Source of the DNA: Asterochloris sp. CNOR1 | Lineage: Eukaryota > Chlorophyta > Trebouxiophyceae > Trebouxiales > Trebouxiaceae | Length of the DNA stretch: 64,000 bases | Assembly: GCA_963969365.1 (NCBI GenBank) | Contig: OZ017760.1 | Location: 248,001 to 312,000, forward strand | Direction of reading: 5' to 3' | Shown here: piece after piece, positions 43,901-52,725 of the stretch | Layout of the letters: each line of letters opens with the position of its first letter | Numbering within the stretch: position 1 is the first letter of the stretch | Made by a program: the position numbers and the translations under genes | Notes under the pieces: generated by a model | The model's database searches: none | What the model was told of the DNA's origin: nothing | Seen by the model: the letters and a program-made list of their open reading frames with translations, nothing else

Positions 43901-46900
43901 CCTGCTGCACTCCTTCTACACGATGGACGCGTACGCGGTGGTCACGTGCAGCGGGGATGGCGGCCTGAGCAGTTGCCAGACCAGAGTGGAGCGCAACAAC
44001 ATGCAGCCCCACTGGAACGAGCGCTGCAGCTTCCCTGACGCAGCGCTGGGCAACAGTGTGCTCGTGGCGCTGTTCGACCACAACAAGTTGACTTCAGATG
44101 TCTTTCTGGGCCAGGTAGGTTGTGCTGTTGCTCTGTCTGGCTGTATGTTAGAAGGCAGCAGCTGTCCTTGGCTGGATCAAGGCACCTCAAATGCACTCCT
44201 GGGCAAGCTGACTCCCAGCCAGCTGACTCTGATTGTGTTCCTTGGCCAGGCAAGCATTGCTTTGTGAGGATGTGTGGCACTGAGCAGCTGCTGCGTCTCA
44301 CATCAAGTAATGTCCTTTGGCAACAAGTGGACTGCAGCCGCTGCAGTCAAAATGTGCTGGTGGCATCGAGCTCATCTGGAAAGTTGGTCTGGGCCAGGCG
44401 ACACAGTGGCAGCATTGAGCTGCTACTCCTTCAAGTCATCCACCCCAAGCTGACACCACATGTGTTTGGGCCAGGCAAGCCTGGTCAAGTCACTTACTCA
44501 TGCACCCTTATGACTCCTCTCCACCTCCCGCCGTGCAGGTGGTCTTGCCAGTCATGCGCTTCCGCGACGGCAAGCCCCACTACCTGTGGCTGCCGCTGAG
44601 CCGGCGCAATGAGCGTGACTCCGTGTCTGGCAGCCTTCACCTGCGCCTCCAGTGGAGCTGCGAGGAGGCCGACAACCCCTCGGACTCCAGCAAGACGCTG
44701 ATGGTGGAGATTGCGCTCAAGGGCATCGGCATCAGCTTTGTGGAGGCATCTGTGCTGAAGTTGCCGCGAGAGGTGTGGCGGTCTGCAATCCTGCTCTGCA
44801 GACTCCAGTCAGCAAATAACCCAAGGGCATGCCGCAAGAGGATCGTGGCTGAAATGCTTGCAATAGCAGGACTGCCAGGAGCACACTCTGTTGAGGGCCC
44901 CATGCTGAATCAGCTGCACGCGACATGACAGTCAACTCTGCCTCGAGTCTTCAGTGCACCTATAGGTGTGGCTGACCTCACATGGGCAGGCAGGTGGCAG
45001 CTACCCTGGTTGCCATTGACCACAACATCCAGGCACATCTCTTGATGCAACGGCTGATGCTGCACAGCAGGTGCTGCATGCTCTGTTTAAGGAGCAGCAC
45101 ATGCAAGTGTATGATGCAGCCACCTTGAAGGCATCACCCTCTCAGCTAAATGCTGTGTTGTGCTGCAGGTGCTGCACGTCCTGCTGGAGGACCTGCGCAT
45201 GGACTACAAGTACAGCGAGGCCACTCAGTCAGCCCGCTTTGCCATCAACAGCATGCAGCTGGACAATCAGCTGCTGACCTCCACCCACCCTGTCGTGCTG
45301 GCACCCTCCTCTTCAGGTGAGCATGCCTCAGCCTTGTGACTCATAGTAAGGCCTTCAGAGGCATCTGCAGCAGGGCAGCTGGTTGCAAGTTGATGACCAC
45401 CACCCTTGTGTTCTGCTCGCCACCATATGCAGGTGAACTCAGGGCTTTGTAGCTTCCTGTGCTGATCAGGAAAGGTCTGACCTTGAGGCTGAATTGGCGG
45501 CATAGGTTTGCATCAGAAGGAGGGCACAATGGCTGCTGACCTCGACACACCCCAGGACAGCAACCCCTTCACACTGAGTTGAACCTGCATCAGCAGCAGT
45601 CAGTCTGCTGAAAAGAGGACCACAGCAGCCGCCTGACTCACCTTGACTGGGCTCCTGCCTCATGTGAGAAAAGCAGATCTGCTGCACTGCACAGAGACTC
45701 ACTACAGCGCCCCCTGGCTGCAGGGGACGCTCATGCCTGATTTCCTGGTTGACACCTCTGCCTCACATTCCAGGCACTGAGACTAACAGGCTGAAAAATG
45801 CTGTAAACTGCCCGGCCCCGAAGTGATCCTAGCTCCATGCCATTTGCTGTCCAGAAAGAGACTCACTCACTGATGACCTTGCCAGCAGGCCGCACCATAT
45901 CCACCAGCACTGGCTCCAGTCTGACGCCAGCAGCCGCTGCCAAGCCCTTCATTGAGGTCCAGTGGCAGATGCTGCACCACAACCCCTCCATCCTCTACTT
46001 CAAGCAGCTCATGCTGGTGGTCCAGGTAAGCGCACCTCAGGGCACCACATCTGACATGCCGCTGCAGCCCTTGGCCAGCTTTTGAAAGGCTTGACGAAAG
46101 GCATGCATCTGCTCATCCAAGACAGGTGACGCATACAATCAGCTCTGCTGGTCTGGTCACGGCTGGCTGGGCTGGCCCGGGGGTTATGCTGTGCAGCCCC
46201 TAGCTTGTGTATCGTCATTGACCGGCACCTCTTGTAAGGATTTATGCAGCTTTGCAATGCACAGCATGGTTTGCCCTGCTGAAACATACTGAGGTCATGC
46301 TGCAGGAGGACGTGCTGCCGCAAACCGAACTCTCATTCATTCATTTGGGTGACATGAAAAGGACGAGGTGCAATCAAGTCTGGTCATGTGCAGGAAATTG
46401 ACTTCACACTGGAGGAGGATTTTCTGGACATGCTGCTGCGCATGATGAGAGACCTGCCCCTGGCTGACATCTACCAGAGCGGGCAGCAGCCCACCATGGC
46501 CAAGCAGCTGATCAGCGGGGAGGCTGAGGCTGGCACCCGGGCGCTCTCGGTAAGGCTGTGGCGCATGCAGGTATCAAGTCTGTCTTGTGTGGGGCCGCCC
46601 AGTCGTCCCCTGTTGCCCAGCGATGTTGCAGTCAAGCGGGCCCAGTCATTGGCATGTCTAGGGCCAACATTGAAGCGCTTCTGCTGGGCACGCCTGGGGC
46701 TGCCCTGGAGCTGGCCAGTCCAGTGCTGTTTGGCATCGCTTGCTGTGATGGCAGCCAAGGCTCTGGGCATCCTGGCGCCACTCAGGCTCATGTTGCGTGT
46801 ACTGATCCACAGAAACAAGGCTGAGCTTGAAGTTGAAACACTTTGCATGCTGCCTTCCTTTGAGATGCCCACCCTTCTGTCCTTGCAGGACCTCTTTGAT

Positions 46901-49900
46901 GCCTCCCTGAGCGCGCCCAGCAGCCGTGGCACCCAGCGCCGTGGCCGCAAGTGGTGAGCAATGTATCCAACCTGTCTTGATGCTCTTTCACTTTAGGCTC
47001 TCTGCACAACATGCTCAGGTGGCAAGAAGGGGCGATAGGAAGGCTGGCCTGTTGCTATGGCCCTGCTCTGCAAGTCTTCTTACACCGCCACACCATTGTG
47101 TGTCCTCAAGGAAGGAACTTCATGAGTCCAATGACTCATCATTGCCGCAGGTATTTTGAGCAGCTGGAGATTCAGACCATTCGCTGCAACCTCACCCTCA
47201 TTCCCCGCATGGGCTTGGGCGACTCTGACATTGCCCCAGGGCGCATCAGGATGGCAGCTGCCCTTGGTAGGTGTGCCAGCATCCTTGCATGCCGAGCAGA
47301 TTGGCAATCTGCTTGAGGGCTGTGTGAAGCATGCAACGTGAAGCTTACAGCATCTGGTACTTTCTAGGTCTGTGTTATGTCCTATGATGATGGCATGTCT
47401 GAACTGACTCTGTTTGGCGCGCCCCTTGCTGCACAGTAACGAAGGTGGCTTATCAGTCTGTGTTTGCCACTATTGTTGGGTGTGCAAGGGACTGTGGCTC
47501 TGTATGCACACTGCCTCTGGAAAGCCATTTTCTGTTTGTTTCCTGCGCAGAGTACACCTTGCCTGCCAATTCATGTCTAGCAGATGGCCCCTGGAACCCG
47601 CGCCGAGGTCTTGCCAAACGCTGATGCAGGGGTACAGTTCATGGACATAAACGGCGTGCCCCTGCGCATCAGCCCCCTCATGTTCAAGAATGCTTTCATG
47701 TCGCCCAGCATGCTATCTGAGCGTGTCATTCGCCACCTCATCAGCTCAGTGAGTGCTTGCTTAACCCTTGCATCCTGGAAGCTGTGCGATGCGCATTATG
47801 GATGTGTCAAAAGTAGCAGCTGTGTGCCAGCCAGGGGGTTGACAACACCATGTCAGGCGGTGGGTGCCTGCCTACAGCTGACGTGCTTCTCTGAGCTGAG
47901 ATTGTTTGTTGAAGCAGTGCAGAACAGGTCATAGGCAATGTGTCAGCATGGCTGGGGGCGCCATCCTCTCATGTTGCCTCTCTGCAAAGCCCATTCTGCA
48001 CTTCTTGGGTTGCAGTACTGTCCTGAAAAAGTGTTGCATGCACCAGCGCCTATACCTTGCAATCCCCTGCTAATTGCTCAATCTCTCCCCTGGCCCAAGT
48101 CTTATGTGCACCCAAAACCATGAAGCCTTGAACACCCATGCAGGGCCTCCACGAGATGCACAAGATCCTTGGGCAGGTGGACATCCTGGGCTCGCCCATT
48201 GTGCTCAGCAACAGCCTCATCGTGGGGCTGACGCGCTTCATTGCGGAGCCTGCTAAGGCCCGCAACCCCCAGGAGTTCATGCGAGGAGTGGTCCAGGGAT
48301 CGGTCATCTTCGTCAAGATGTTCAGCTATGGGTTCCTCACCTTCTTTGGCCAGGTGGGTCCCAGCTTTGCTGTCTGTGTGCCTGCACGCTTGCGTGTCAG
48401 GCGCCGTACCTGTCCACAATATTATGATGCGCTGCTGGTGTGATTGCATGCTGTGAGCAGGATGGGCAGCTCAGGTTGCCGCAGACCCGCTGTTGACTGC
48501 CTGTGCATGTGGCCGACGGGGAGAAGAAACTTCGCTGGGACCGCCTAGCCTTGCAATGTGTGGGCGCAAATGCAACAGCCTTTTCCAGTGCAGTTCTATG
48601 ACGGTGTCAGAAAGGGCTTAGCATCTCTTCTTACAGGAACCTGCTCTCAGGCCAGCATGGCTCATGCATTTGAGCTTAGGACATTGATGCTTGTGCCACC
48701 TGGCCTATGCCTGAATACACCTGACAACCCTAGTCTGCCCTTGTCTGCTGCAGTTGACTGGCGGCGTCAGCAAGGGCCTGGCTGTGCTGACTTTGGACCA
48801 GGACTACATAGCGCGCTTTAGGGACCGCCCCATGAGCTACCAGCAGCGGCTGCTGTCAGGCCTGCAGGCTCTCATGCTGGGCCTGTACGAGGGCGCTGTT
48901 GGTGAGCCTGATGAGAAATCATGTATCTCAGCATCGCATCATGTCTGGTGGATGCTGCTGCGGGGCCGGTTGGGGCTGTCAGCAATCTGCAGCTCATCAT
49001 GTTGCCCCTCACTGAGCCTTCCAACTCCTGCATTGCATCAACAAGAATCTGTTTGCGCCCTGTGAGGACGCTGTGCACGAGCCTGGCCCTCAAATGCTTG
49101 GCCCACCACGTTGCCCTCATGAAGGCCCAACACGGGCACTGGGCTTAACAACTAGCACACGCTGCGCAAGTCAGGTGCTCCTGCTGGGGTTCCAGAATTG
49201 CTTGTTACAGCACTTGCCACGGTCACATTTGGTGCATCGCCTTGTGCCCAGTACAGTCGTTGGCACCCAGGCCCAGGTCTGGGAGCCTCACAAGGAAAGC
49301 TGGCTTTCCCCTTGACGATGACCAATGAGGCCCATGCACTCCCTGCAGGCGAACACCAATGCCCCAACCCACTGGCATGGTGGCGGCTGCATGCACTCAA
49401 CGAAGCTGCCATGCAGCTTAGATCACTAAGTCCTGTTTGTCCAGTGCAGGCTTTGCCAAGTACTCAGTGGTTGGCAGCCATAAGGACGGCGCCCTGGGCC
49501 CAACATCATATCACAGCCCATTTTTTGACACCCATGCTCACATTTTCCCTGCAGGCATTGCCAAGGACCCAGTCGTGGGGTGGCAGGAGGCCGGCGCCGT
49601 GGGCATGGGCCTGGGCGTCATCTTTGGGGTGGTCCGCCTCTTCCTGAAGCCTGCCTCTGGGGTTCTGGAGTTCACCTCCAAGACGCTGTACGGGGCAAGT
49701 GACGCGATCAAGGCCTGGGGCGACGAGGTGGTCCGTGTCCCCAGGACCCGTGTGCGCTCGCCGCGGCACTTTGGCATGTTCCTGGCCGATGCAGCAGGTG
49801 GGTGCTGCTTCAGTTTGTGTGACCTTGCAGCACAGTTGCACTGCAGCCGCGTGCGCCCCCCACCGCACTTTGGCATGTTTCTGGCTGACGCAGCAGGTGC

Positions 49901-52725
49901 GTCCTGCTTCAGCCTGCATGAGCTTGCAGCACGCCTGCCCTCAGCTGCGTGTATTTGCCATGGGACTTTTGCATCCTCCTGGCCTGCGCATCAGACTGGT
50001 CCCTTCCCTTCATGGCAGCTTTGCATGGTGCGCATGGCCTGCCCTGCGATGCACCAGTCCCGTGGATGGCAGTCCTGCCTGCTCAGAGATGCAGCTGGAG
50101 GGCCAGCGGCACCTTCCTGGTCTGCTTGCTTGTTTCCTGTGCTAGGAAGTCCTGAAGCAGCTGTGCAGCAAACACTACTCTCAATCAAAGCCATCTCAGT
50201 CAACAAACACAGCTGATTCGATAAACACATAGCCTTGGCTCTTTCTTCTCTACAATGCAGGCAAGGGACACAACTTGGGCGTTCCAGTCGTCACTCATGT
50301 GCAGATTACTGGATCCATCTCACAACTGCCACTGCCTGCAACCTGCCCCTGCAGCAGCTTCCAGTGCCCTCTCCTCCCACAAACAAGGGAGAGACAACTT
50401 TGCGCCATGGAGCAACACTATAATGCACAAACGCACACTTCCCAGCTGTTAGGTGCCGGGTGCCAGACTCCCAAGCGCCCTTACCTAAGGTCCGATTCTG
50501 GCCGTGCAGGCGAAGGCCGCAACTTCGCAAAGTGGAACAACACCTTGATGCGCATGCGGGCGCGCCCCTCCCACCTGGCAGCGGCAGAGGTGGTGATGGA
50601 CGTCCTGCAGAACAAGGACAACAAGGCGCTGGTCTTCACGGACCAGCGCCTTGTCTACATCAACCTGCAGCGGCAACGCGCACGGTGGTCCTTCTCCCTG
50701 GACCACCTCACTCACGTGACGGAGCATGGTGAGGCCTGAAGCTGAAATAGCCACCACAGGAAGACAGTATGAGCTGAGTTCAGCAGTAGTCCTTCTTTGC
50801 CTGGACCCTTGCCTTGGTGATGGTAAGCCCTGAGGTGCATGTGGCCACCACAGGCTCTAAGATGGCAGACTGCGATTGACCCATTTCCAGAGGGCTGCAC
50901 ATGACAGGCGGCCACTCACATCACCAACCAGCCCTCCATGCCTGCAGGTCTGACCGTGCACCTGCACCACACTCAGACGCTGCATGTGCAAGCCCGCGCG
51001 CGGCAGGTCAACATCAAGCTCCCCGCTCGGAAGCATGTGGAGTGCCGCTCCCGCGATCTGCACCAGAGCCTGCTGGTCAAGCTCAGTCGGGCCATGGCAC
51101 GGCACAGGCGATCTACAGAGGATGATCCCCCAGCTGAGCTCCCCCTGCTGCAGCAGGCCTCCCTGGCTCAAGGTGGGCTTGACTGGCTGCTGCCTGCCTT
51201 TGCTCAGTAGCGCTCAAGGTTGGCTTGTGCGGCAGCTGCCTGCCTTTGCTCAGCAGGGCTGAAGCCAACAGCTGTGGCGCAGTCTTGTGTCATTGGTGTC
51301 AGTGCAGCAATTGGTGTGACAGTGTAGCTAGTCGCATGCAGTCTGGCTACTGCTGTGGCCCACAGCTAGAAACAAACTCAAAGCCAGAGTTAGCATATTT
51401 TGGGAGCCACAGACTGTAGCAGGAGGGCTTTGATGCATGCCTGGTCGTTGCCATGTGACAATCTCTGCAGCACTGGTGCAAGATGATGTCAAGCGCTGCA
51501 TCGAAGCCAGGCAGCCCATTTCTGTGTAGTATGGCAGCACTGTCTTGGTGTTGGAGGTGTGTGCAGGTACAGGTGCCTCTGGGGATTTGTGTGCAGGCAC
51601 AGGTGCCTCTGCTTCTCACTGGCCATGTCAGGCGCTCCTGTAGACTGATAAATTGGCAATGACGGCTGCCAAGAAGCAACATATCACTTGGCTTGATTGC
51701 CTGACTGCCTGCCTGCAACAGCACCGCACCTCACGCATGCCCCAGCTGGCTCATGGGCGCCTGCATGGCCCCCAAACATAACGCACAGAGCCAGGCCAAG
51801 CAGCCCATTTGACTGCCTTGCTGCCTGTCTGCAGGGGACCTGTCCACTCGACTGCCTGGCTGCCTCGCTGCAACAGACCTGCACGTTTCGCATGCGCAGC
51901 CGCCTCAGCTGTGCCTGGCTGCCTTATGAAAACTTGCAGTGAGCCATGCTTGACTGCCTTGCTGCCTGTCTGCAGGGGACCTGTCCACTCGACTGCCTGG
52001 CTGCCTCGCTGCAACAGACCTGCACGTTTCGCATGCGCAGCCGCCTCAGCTGTGCCTGGCTGCCTTATGAAAACTTGCAGTGAGCCATGCAATTTGAGGC
52101 GGCCTTGCTGCCTGCAGGGGACCTCCACATCATGCACGCTCAGCCGCCTCAGCTGCGCCTGCCTGGCCCAGTCGCAGCAGGGACAGAGGGCCAGACACTC
52201 ATGCGCCGCGTGAGCAAGCTGCTGTCCAGCCACCGCCGCACTGCAGACGACGTGCTGCTGGGACCGGCTGTGGACCGGGCAGGTGCAGCCCGGGAGGCAG
52301 GCCGGACGGTTGGATGGCTGGCCTCACATGACCCTGCGGGCAGCAAGCGCGGCAACGGTGACAGGGCTGCAGCTGCGAGTGCTGGGGATTCAGTACCTGG
52401 CACGCCGCCAGCAGCACTGCAGCACCAGTCAGACCTGCTGCAGCTGCAGGTAATGCACCAGCTGAGTCAGCTGGCCTCTGGGCAGAGCAAGCAGGGGGTG
52501 GCTCAGAGCCTACAAGCCATCAGGATCATGTGCAGCTCGTCCATGCAGCTGGCGATTGGCAGCAGTGGGGCGGCAGGGCCGCACACAGCTGCCATTCAGT
52601 ACATCAACAACCTCCTGCAGGGGCAGCAGCCCCTCAAAACATTCTCGCAGCAAAAAGCTGCCCTCCAAGCCATCTCCCTGCTCTGCTCCACAGCCCTACC
52701 TCAGACTGCCTCTTCCAGCAATTAG
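12760..52725 (+). CDS. VPS13: VPS13-family bridge-like lipid transfer protein (giant, ~70 exons)
   Basis: One collinear series of about 70 phase-compatible exons encodes roughly 3,500-4,000 residues. VPS13 proteins are long hydrophobic-groove rods that move lipids in bulk between membranes at contact sites. The order here matches the family: N-terminal chorein motif (LRTNIWQGGLVLHNVSIKPG, then LEIWVPWWSF), a long series of groove-forming beta exons, a VAB-type repeat region (EVSVFCPYWIVNKTNL; VDYAWDEPMQ), C2-like segments, KGIGISFVEASVL, the ATG2-like C-terminal helices and a PH-like end. VAB repeats recruit adaptors and the C-terminal helices bind lipid droplets or mitochondria in other organisms. 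The C2 content recalls plant VPS13M proteins. The start at 12760 is the first in-frame ATG of the chorein exon and may be preceded by another exon. The second intron has a GC donor (13561). Introns are rich in junction echoes. Individual exon limits in weak stretches (14100-14400, 18900-19100, 40800-41000, 42500-43500) are uncertain. Confidence 0.9.
14682..14850 (+). repeat. Echo of the exon end and donor at 14725
   Basis: CTTTGAGCTGGACCAGCC at 14682, inside the exon, is copied as CTTTGGGCTGGTCCAGTC at 14792, 110 bp on. Similarity continues past the donor site (CCAGCCAGGTGCAGC against CTCAGTCAAGTGCGGC). Confidence 0.75.
15280..15690 (+). repeat. Three or more copies of exon segment plus donor (~15260-15350)
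   Basis: CTGTGCAGCTGAAGGGCC occurs in the exon at about 15293 and again, nearly unchanged, at about 15523. A third, more diverged copy begins near 15606 (CCAACAGAAGGGCCTCAA). Two partial copies of the donor side ('aaaggtgggt') lie between. In frame the copies read VQLKGLNLDVMP, VQLKGQNLKGMP and VQQKGLNLDGML. Confidence 0.8.
16490..16630 (+). repeat. Echo of exon end and donor at 16519
   Basis: TGCTGCAGGCAGGAAGGATT followed by CACAGGTGAGCTGCC at 16495 is copied at 16581 with CACAAGTGACCTGCC, 86 bp on. The copy covers about 20 exon bases and about 20 intron bases. Confidence 0.82.
16684..16920 (+). repeat. Three-copy echo of the acceptor and exon start at 16869
   Basis: The acceptor CTGCAG plus exon start (GACGTGGCGCAGCATTG) has two upstream relatives, after 'gcag' at 16689 (AAATGTAGCACAGCACTG) and 16791 (GGTCTGGCACAGCACCTG). 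Spacings are 102 and 77 bp. ACTGCTGT in the exon is also kept in the farthest copy. Confidence 0.78.
18567..18820 (+). repeat. Three-copy echo of an exon end (TGGCAAGCAGCAGG)
   Basis: TGGCAAGCAGCAGG occurs at 18626, 18714 and 18804, 88 and 90 bp apart. The first and third copies share a further 60 bases upstream, from GAGGAGCC at 18567 and 18745. Confidence 0.82.
19090..19310 (+). repeat. Echo of the exon starting at 19255
   Basis: The exon opening AGCTCAGGTACCAGCAG (19253) has a relative AGCTGAGGTATCAGCAG at about 19095. The next exon segment TCTGAAGTCGGTGGAGCCTG (19275) has one at 19185 (TCTGAAGTCAACGGAGCCTG), 90 bp apart. Confidence 0.78.
20900..21245 (+). repeat. Three-copy echo of the exon end and donor at 20948
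   Basis: The donor context CTGCAGGTGGGG recurs at 21112 (CTGCAGGTTGGG) and 21223 (CTGCAGGTGGGG), each preceded by a relative of the exon end (GCAGCCTTCTTCGAAAAG; the copy at 21204 reads GCAGCCTTCTGTGAGAAG). Confidence 0.8.
20973..21006 (+). repeat. Long guanine tract
   Basis: A run of 21 G, one T, then 12 G, in the intron about 25 bp after the donor at 20949. It could form a G-quadruplex in RNA. Exact length in a raw assembly is uncertain because such tracts are error-prone. Confidence 0.85.
21618..21800 (+). repeat. Two-copy intronic repeat after exon 21462-21618
   Basis: The 'gcactcag' at about 21622 and at 21719 open two relatives about 75 bp long, sharing CATCAC.TTGGAAGCTC-like and TGGCTGTGCA(A/G)AGC-like blocks, about 97 bp apart. 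Confidence 0.7.
23208..23237 (+). repeat. Long cytosine tract
   Basis: Runs of 6, 15 and 7 C separated by single T, inside the intron after exon 22843-23046. Its strand is opposite in composition to the G tract at 20973. Confidence 0.85.
23398..23610 (+). repeat. Three-copy echo of the acceptor at 23588
   Basis: CCCAGCG after a 'cag' occurs at 23403, 23509 and 23592 (the true exon), 106 and 83 bp apart. The middle copy retains GTGCAGGCCCCAGCGCAGGA, which matches the real junction TGTGCAGGCTCCCAGCGCTC. Confidence 0.75.
30338..36296 (+). other. VPS13: VPS13: VAB-type adaptor-binding repeat region
   Basis: Exons include 30591-30848 (EPMMEPWPVSIEY, LNLVVTPAAF), 31073-31238 (LVNRSGLRLSYW), 31574-31737, 32049-32240 (SPFRVENHTSYRLEF), 32421-32593, 32966-33224, 33410-33640, 33860-34020 (FCPYWIVNKTNLTIRL), 34413-34630, 34868-35161 (TKVITVTPRYVLFNNS), 35488-35592 (APFHWEDADARFEM), 35815-35961 and 36188-36296 (VDYAWDEP). 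These are hallmark VPS13 sequences. In yeast this region binds PxP-motif adaptors that choose the target organelle. Confidence 0.88.
33260..33475 (+). repeat. Echo of the exon at 33410
   Basis: CCAACCAGTGGGGCACAG at 33271 copies CCAACCAGTGGGCCACAG at 33450, inside the exon, 179 bp apart. The flanks are also similar. Confidence 0.75.
37520..37725 (+). repeat. Echo of the acceptor and exon start at 37649
   Basis: About 77 bp at 37523-37600 repeat the real junction at 37617-37694 with roughly four of five bases identical, offset 94 bp. Exon side: GATGTGAATGCCCAGCTTCA against GACGTGGATGCCCAGCTTCA. In frame the copy reads DVNAQLQKLDIKQN against DVDAQLQEFDTKQN. Confidence 0.9.
38405..38560 (+). 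repeat. Echo of the exon starting at 38515
   Basis: GACCAGCATGGCCCA occurs at 38418 in the intron and at 38531 in the exon, 113 bp apart, with related flanks. Confidence 0.75.
38955..39080 (+). repeat. Echo of the acceptor at 39056
   Basis: GCAGGCCACCACCATG at 38960 copies the true junction GCAGGCCACGACCATG at 39052, 92 bp apart. Confidence 0.75.
40120..40215 (+). repeat. Short tandem copies after the donor at 40121
   Basis: CATGCTGCAGCTCTGA occurs at about 40129 and again at 40168; a third, weaker copy (CCATGCTGCGCATGTG) follows at 40205. Spacing is about 38 bp. Confidence 0.72.
41945..42290 (+). repeat. Echoes of the C2 exon starting at 42234
   Basis: CTGGGGCA with matching flanks occurs at 41975, 42049 and 42258 (the exon). 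The copy at 42025 keeps 'tag|GTCACTATGTTTGACAAG' against 'cag|GTCAGCGTGTACGGCAAG' in the exon. Confidence 0.8.
44078..44480 (+). repeat. Echoes of the C2 exon end and donor at 44114
   Basis: The exon end AAGTTGACTTCAGATGTC then TTTCTGGGCCAGGTAGG has relatives ending in 'ggccagg(c)' at about 44250, 44400 and 44473. Each carries an 'a(a/g)ctgac' start and a 'TGTxxTTGGGCCAGGCAAGC'-type end. Some copies carry GCAAGC where the exon has GTAGGT. Confidence 0.75.
45065..45225 (+). repeat. Echo of the exon starting at 45169
   Basis: GCAGGTGCTGCATGCTCTG at 45067 copies GCAGGTGCTGCACGTCCTG at 45165, about 98 bp apart, with similarity continuing for about 60 bp. In frame the copy reads VLHALFKEQHMQ against VLHVLLEDLRMD. 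Confidence 0.85.
45169..49797 (+). other. VPS13: VPS13: conserved C-terminal and ATG2-like helical region
   Basis: Exons 45169-45316 (INSMQLDNQLLTSTHPVVL), 45889-46026, 46395-46550, 46889-46953, 47151-47264 (YFEQLEIQTIRCNLTLIP), 47584-47748 (FMSPSMLSERVIRHL), 48144-48353 (LHEMHKILGQVDILGSPIV), 48754-48901 (KGLAVLTLDQDYIARFRDRP) and 49555-49797 (PVVGWQEAGAVGMGLGVIFG) follow the family order closely. The last three are the amphipathic helices shared with ATG2 that bind lipid droplets and organelle membranes. Confidence 0.9.
49445..49620 (+). repeat. Echo of the exon starting at 49555
   Basis: The copy from 49446 and the exon from 49551 are 105 bp apart. In frame they read GFAKYSVVGSHKDGALG and GIAKDPVVGWQEAGAVG; the acceptor 'gcag' is kept in both. 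Confidence 0.88.
49755..49935 (+). repeat. Echo of the exon end and donor at 49797
   Basis: GCACTTTGGCATGTTCCTGG at 49766 is copied at 49865 as GCACTTTGGCATGTTTCTGG, 99 bp on. Similarity passes through the donor: GCAGCAGGTGGGTGCTGCTT against GCAGCAGGTGCGTCCTGCTT. Confidence 0.92.
50255..50580 (+). repeat. Three-copy echo of the PH-domain exon start at 50510
   Basis: 'aactt' anchors fall at 50272, 50396 and 50521 (the exon), 124 and 125 bp apart. In frame the middle copy reads RDNFAPWSNTIMHKRTLPS and the exon RNFAKWNNTLMRMRARPS. Confidence 0.88.
50510..51172 (+). other. VPS13: VPS13: PH-like domain
   Basis: Exons 50510-50728 and 50948-51172 read RNFAKWNNTLMRMRARPS, then ALVFTDQRLVYINLQ and RWSFSLDHLTHV. 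This is the 'lvltd.rvlyl......W.i.l..l..v' pattern of the PH-like domain that ends VPS13 proteins. Both junctions are phase 1, matching the exons on either side. Confidence 0.8.
51809..52090 (+). repeat. Perfect 141-bp tandem duplication in the last VPS13 intron
   Basis: 51809-51949 and 51950-52090 are identical by eye over all 141 bases. Each unit contains an acceptor (CTGCAG|GGGACCTG) and a relative of the last exon's start: read in frame, DLHVSHAQPPQLCLAAL then stop, against DLHIMHAQPPQLRLPGP in the true exon at 52118. A further diverged unit appears near 51690-51780. Confidence 0.95.
52118..52725 (+). other. VPS13: VPS13: last exon, low-complexity C-terminal tail
   Basis: The exon starts after CTGCAG at 52112-52117 in phase 1 with the previous exon and ends at TAG 52723-52725. 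It opens with DLHIMHAQPPQLRLP, continues as an Arg/Ala/Gly-rich linker, and ends with a predicted helical Gln/Ala/Ser-rich stretch. This tail beyond the PH-like domain is not part of the common VPS13 core that I know. Confidence 0.7.

Larger units (their letters stand above)
40544..44772 (+). other. VPS13: VPS13: C2-like segments
   Basis: Two C2-like stretches are visible. The first spans 40544-40759 (GGELVVRLIDAQ), about 40960-41199, 41521-41625 (HPIWKEEVTFKSV) and 42234-42446 (SVYGKSRLGQDLFLGEVLVP). A charged helix at 42680-42770 separates them. The second is 43866-44114 (VIEARNLAVPSD; MDAYAVVTC; MQPHWNERCSF; LVALFDHNK) and runs into 44539-44772 (HYLWLPLSRR, KGIGISFVEASVL). The second is a clear C2 fold with some aspartates of the calcium site kept (MDAY, FDHN). 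C2 domains bind acidic membrane lipids. Confidence 0.72.
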
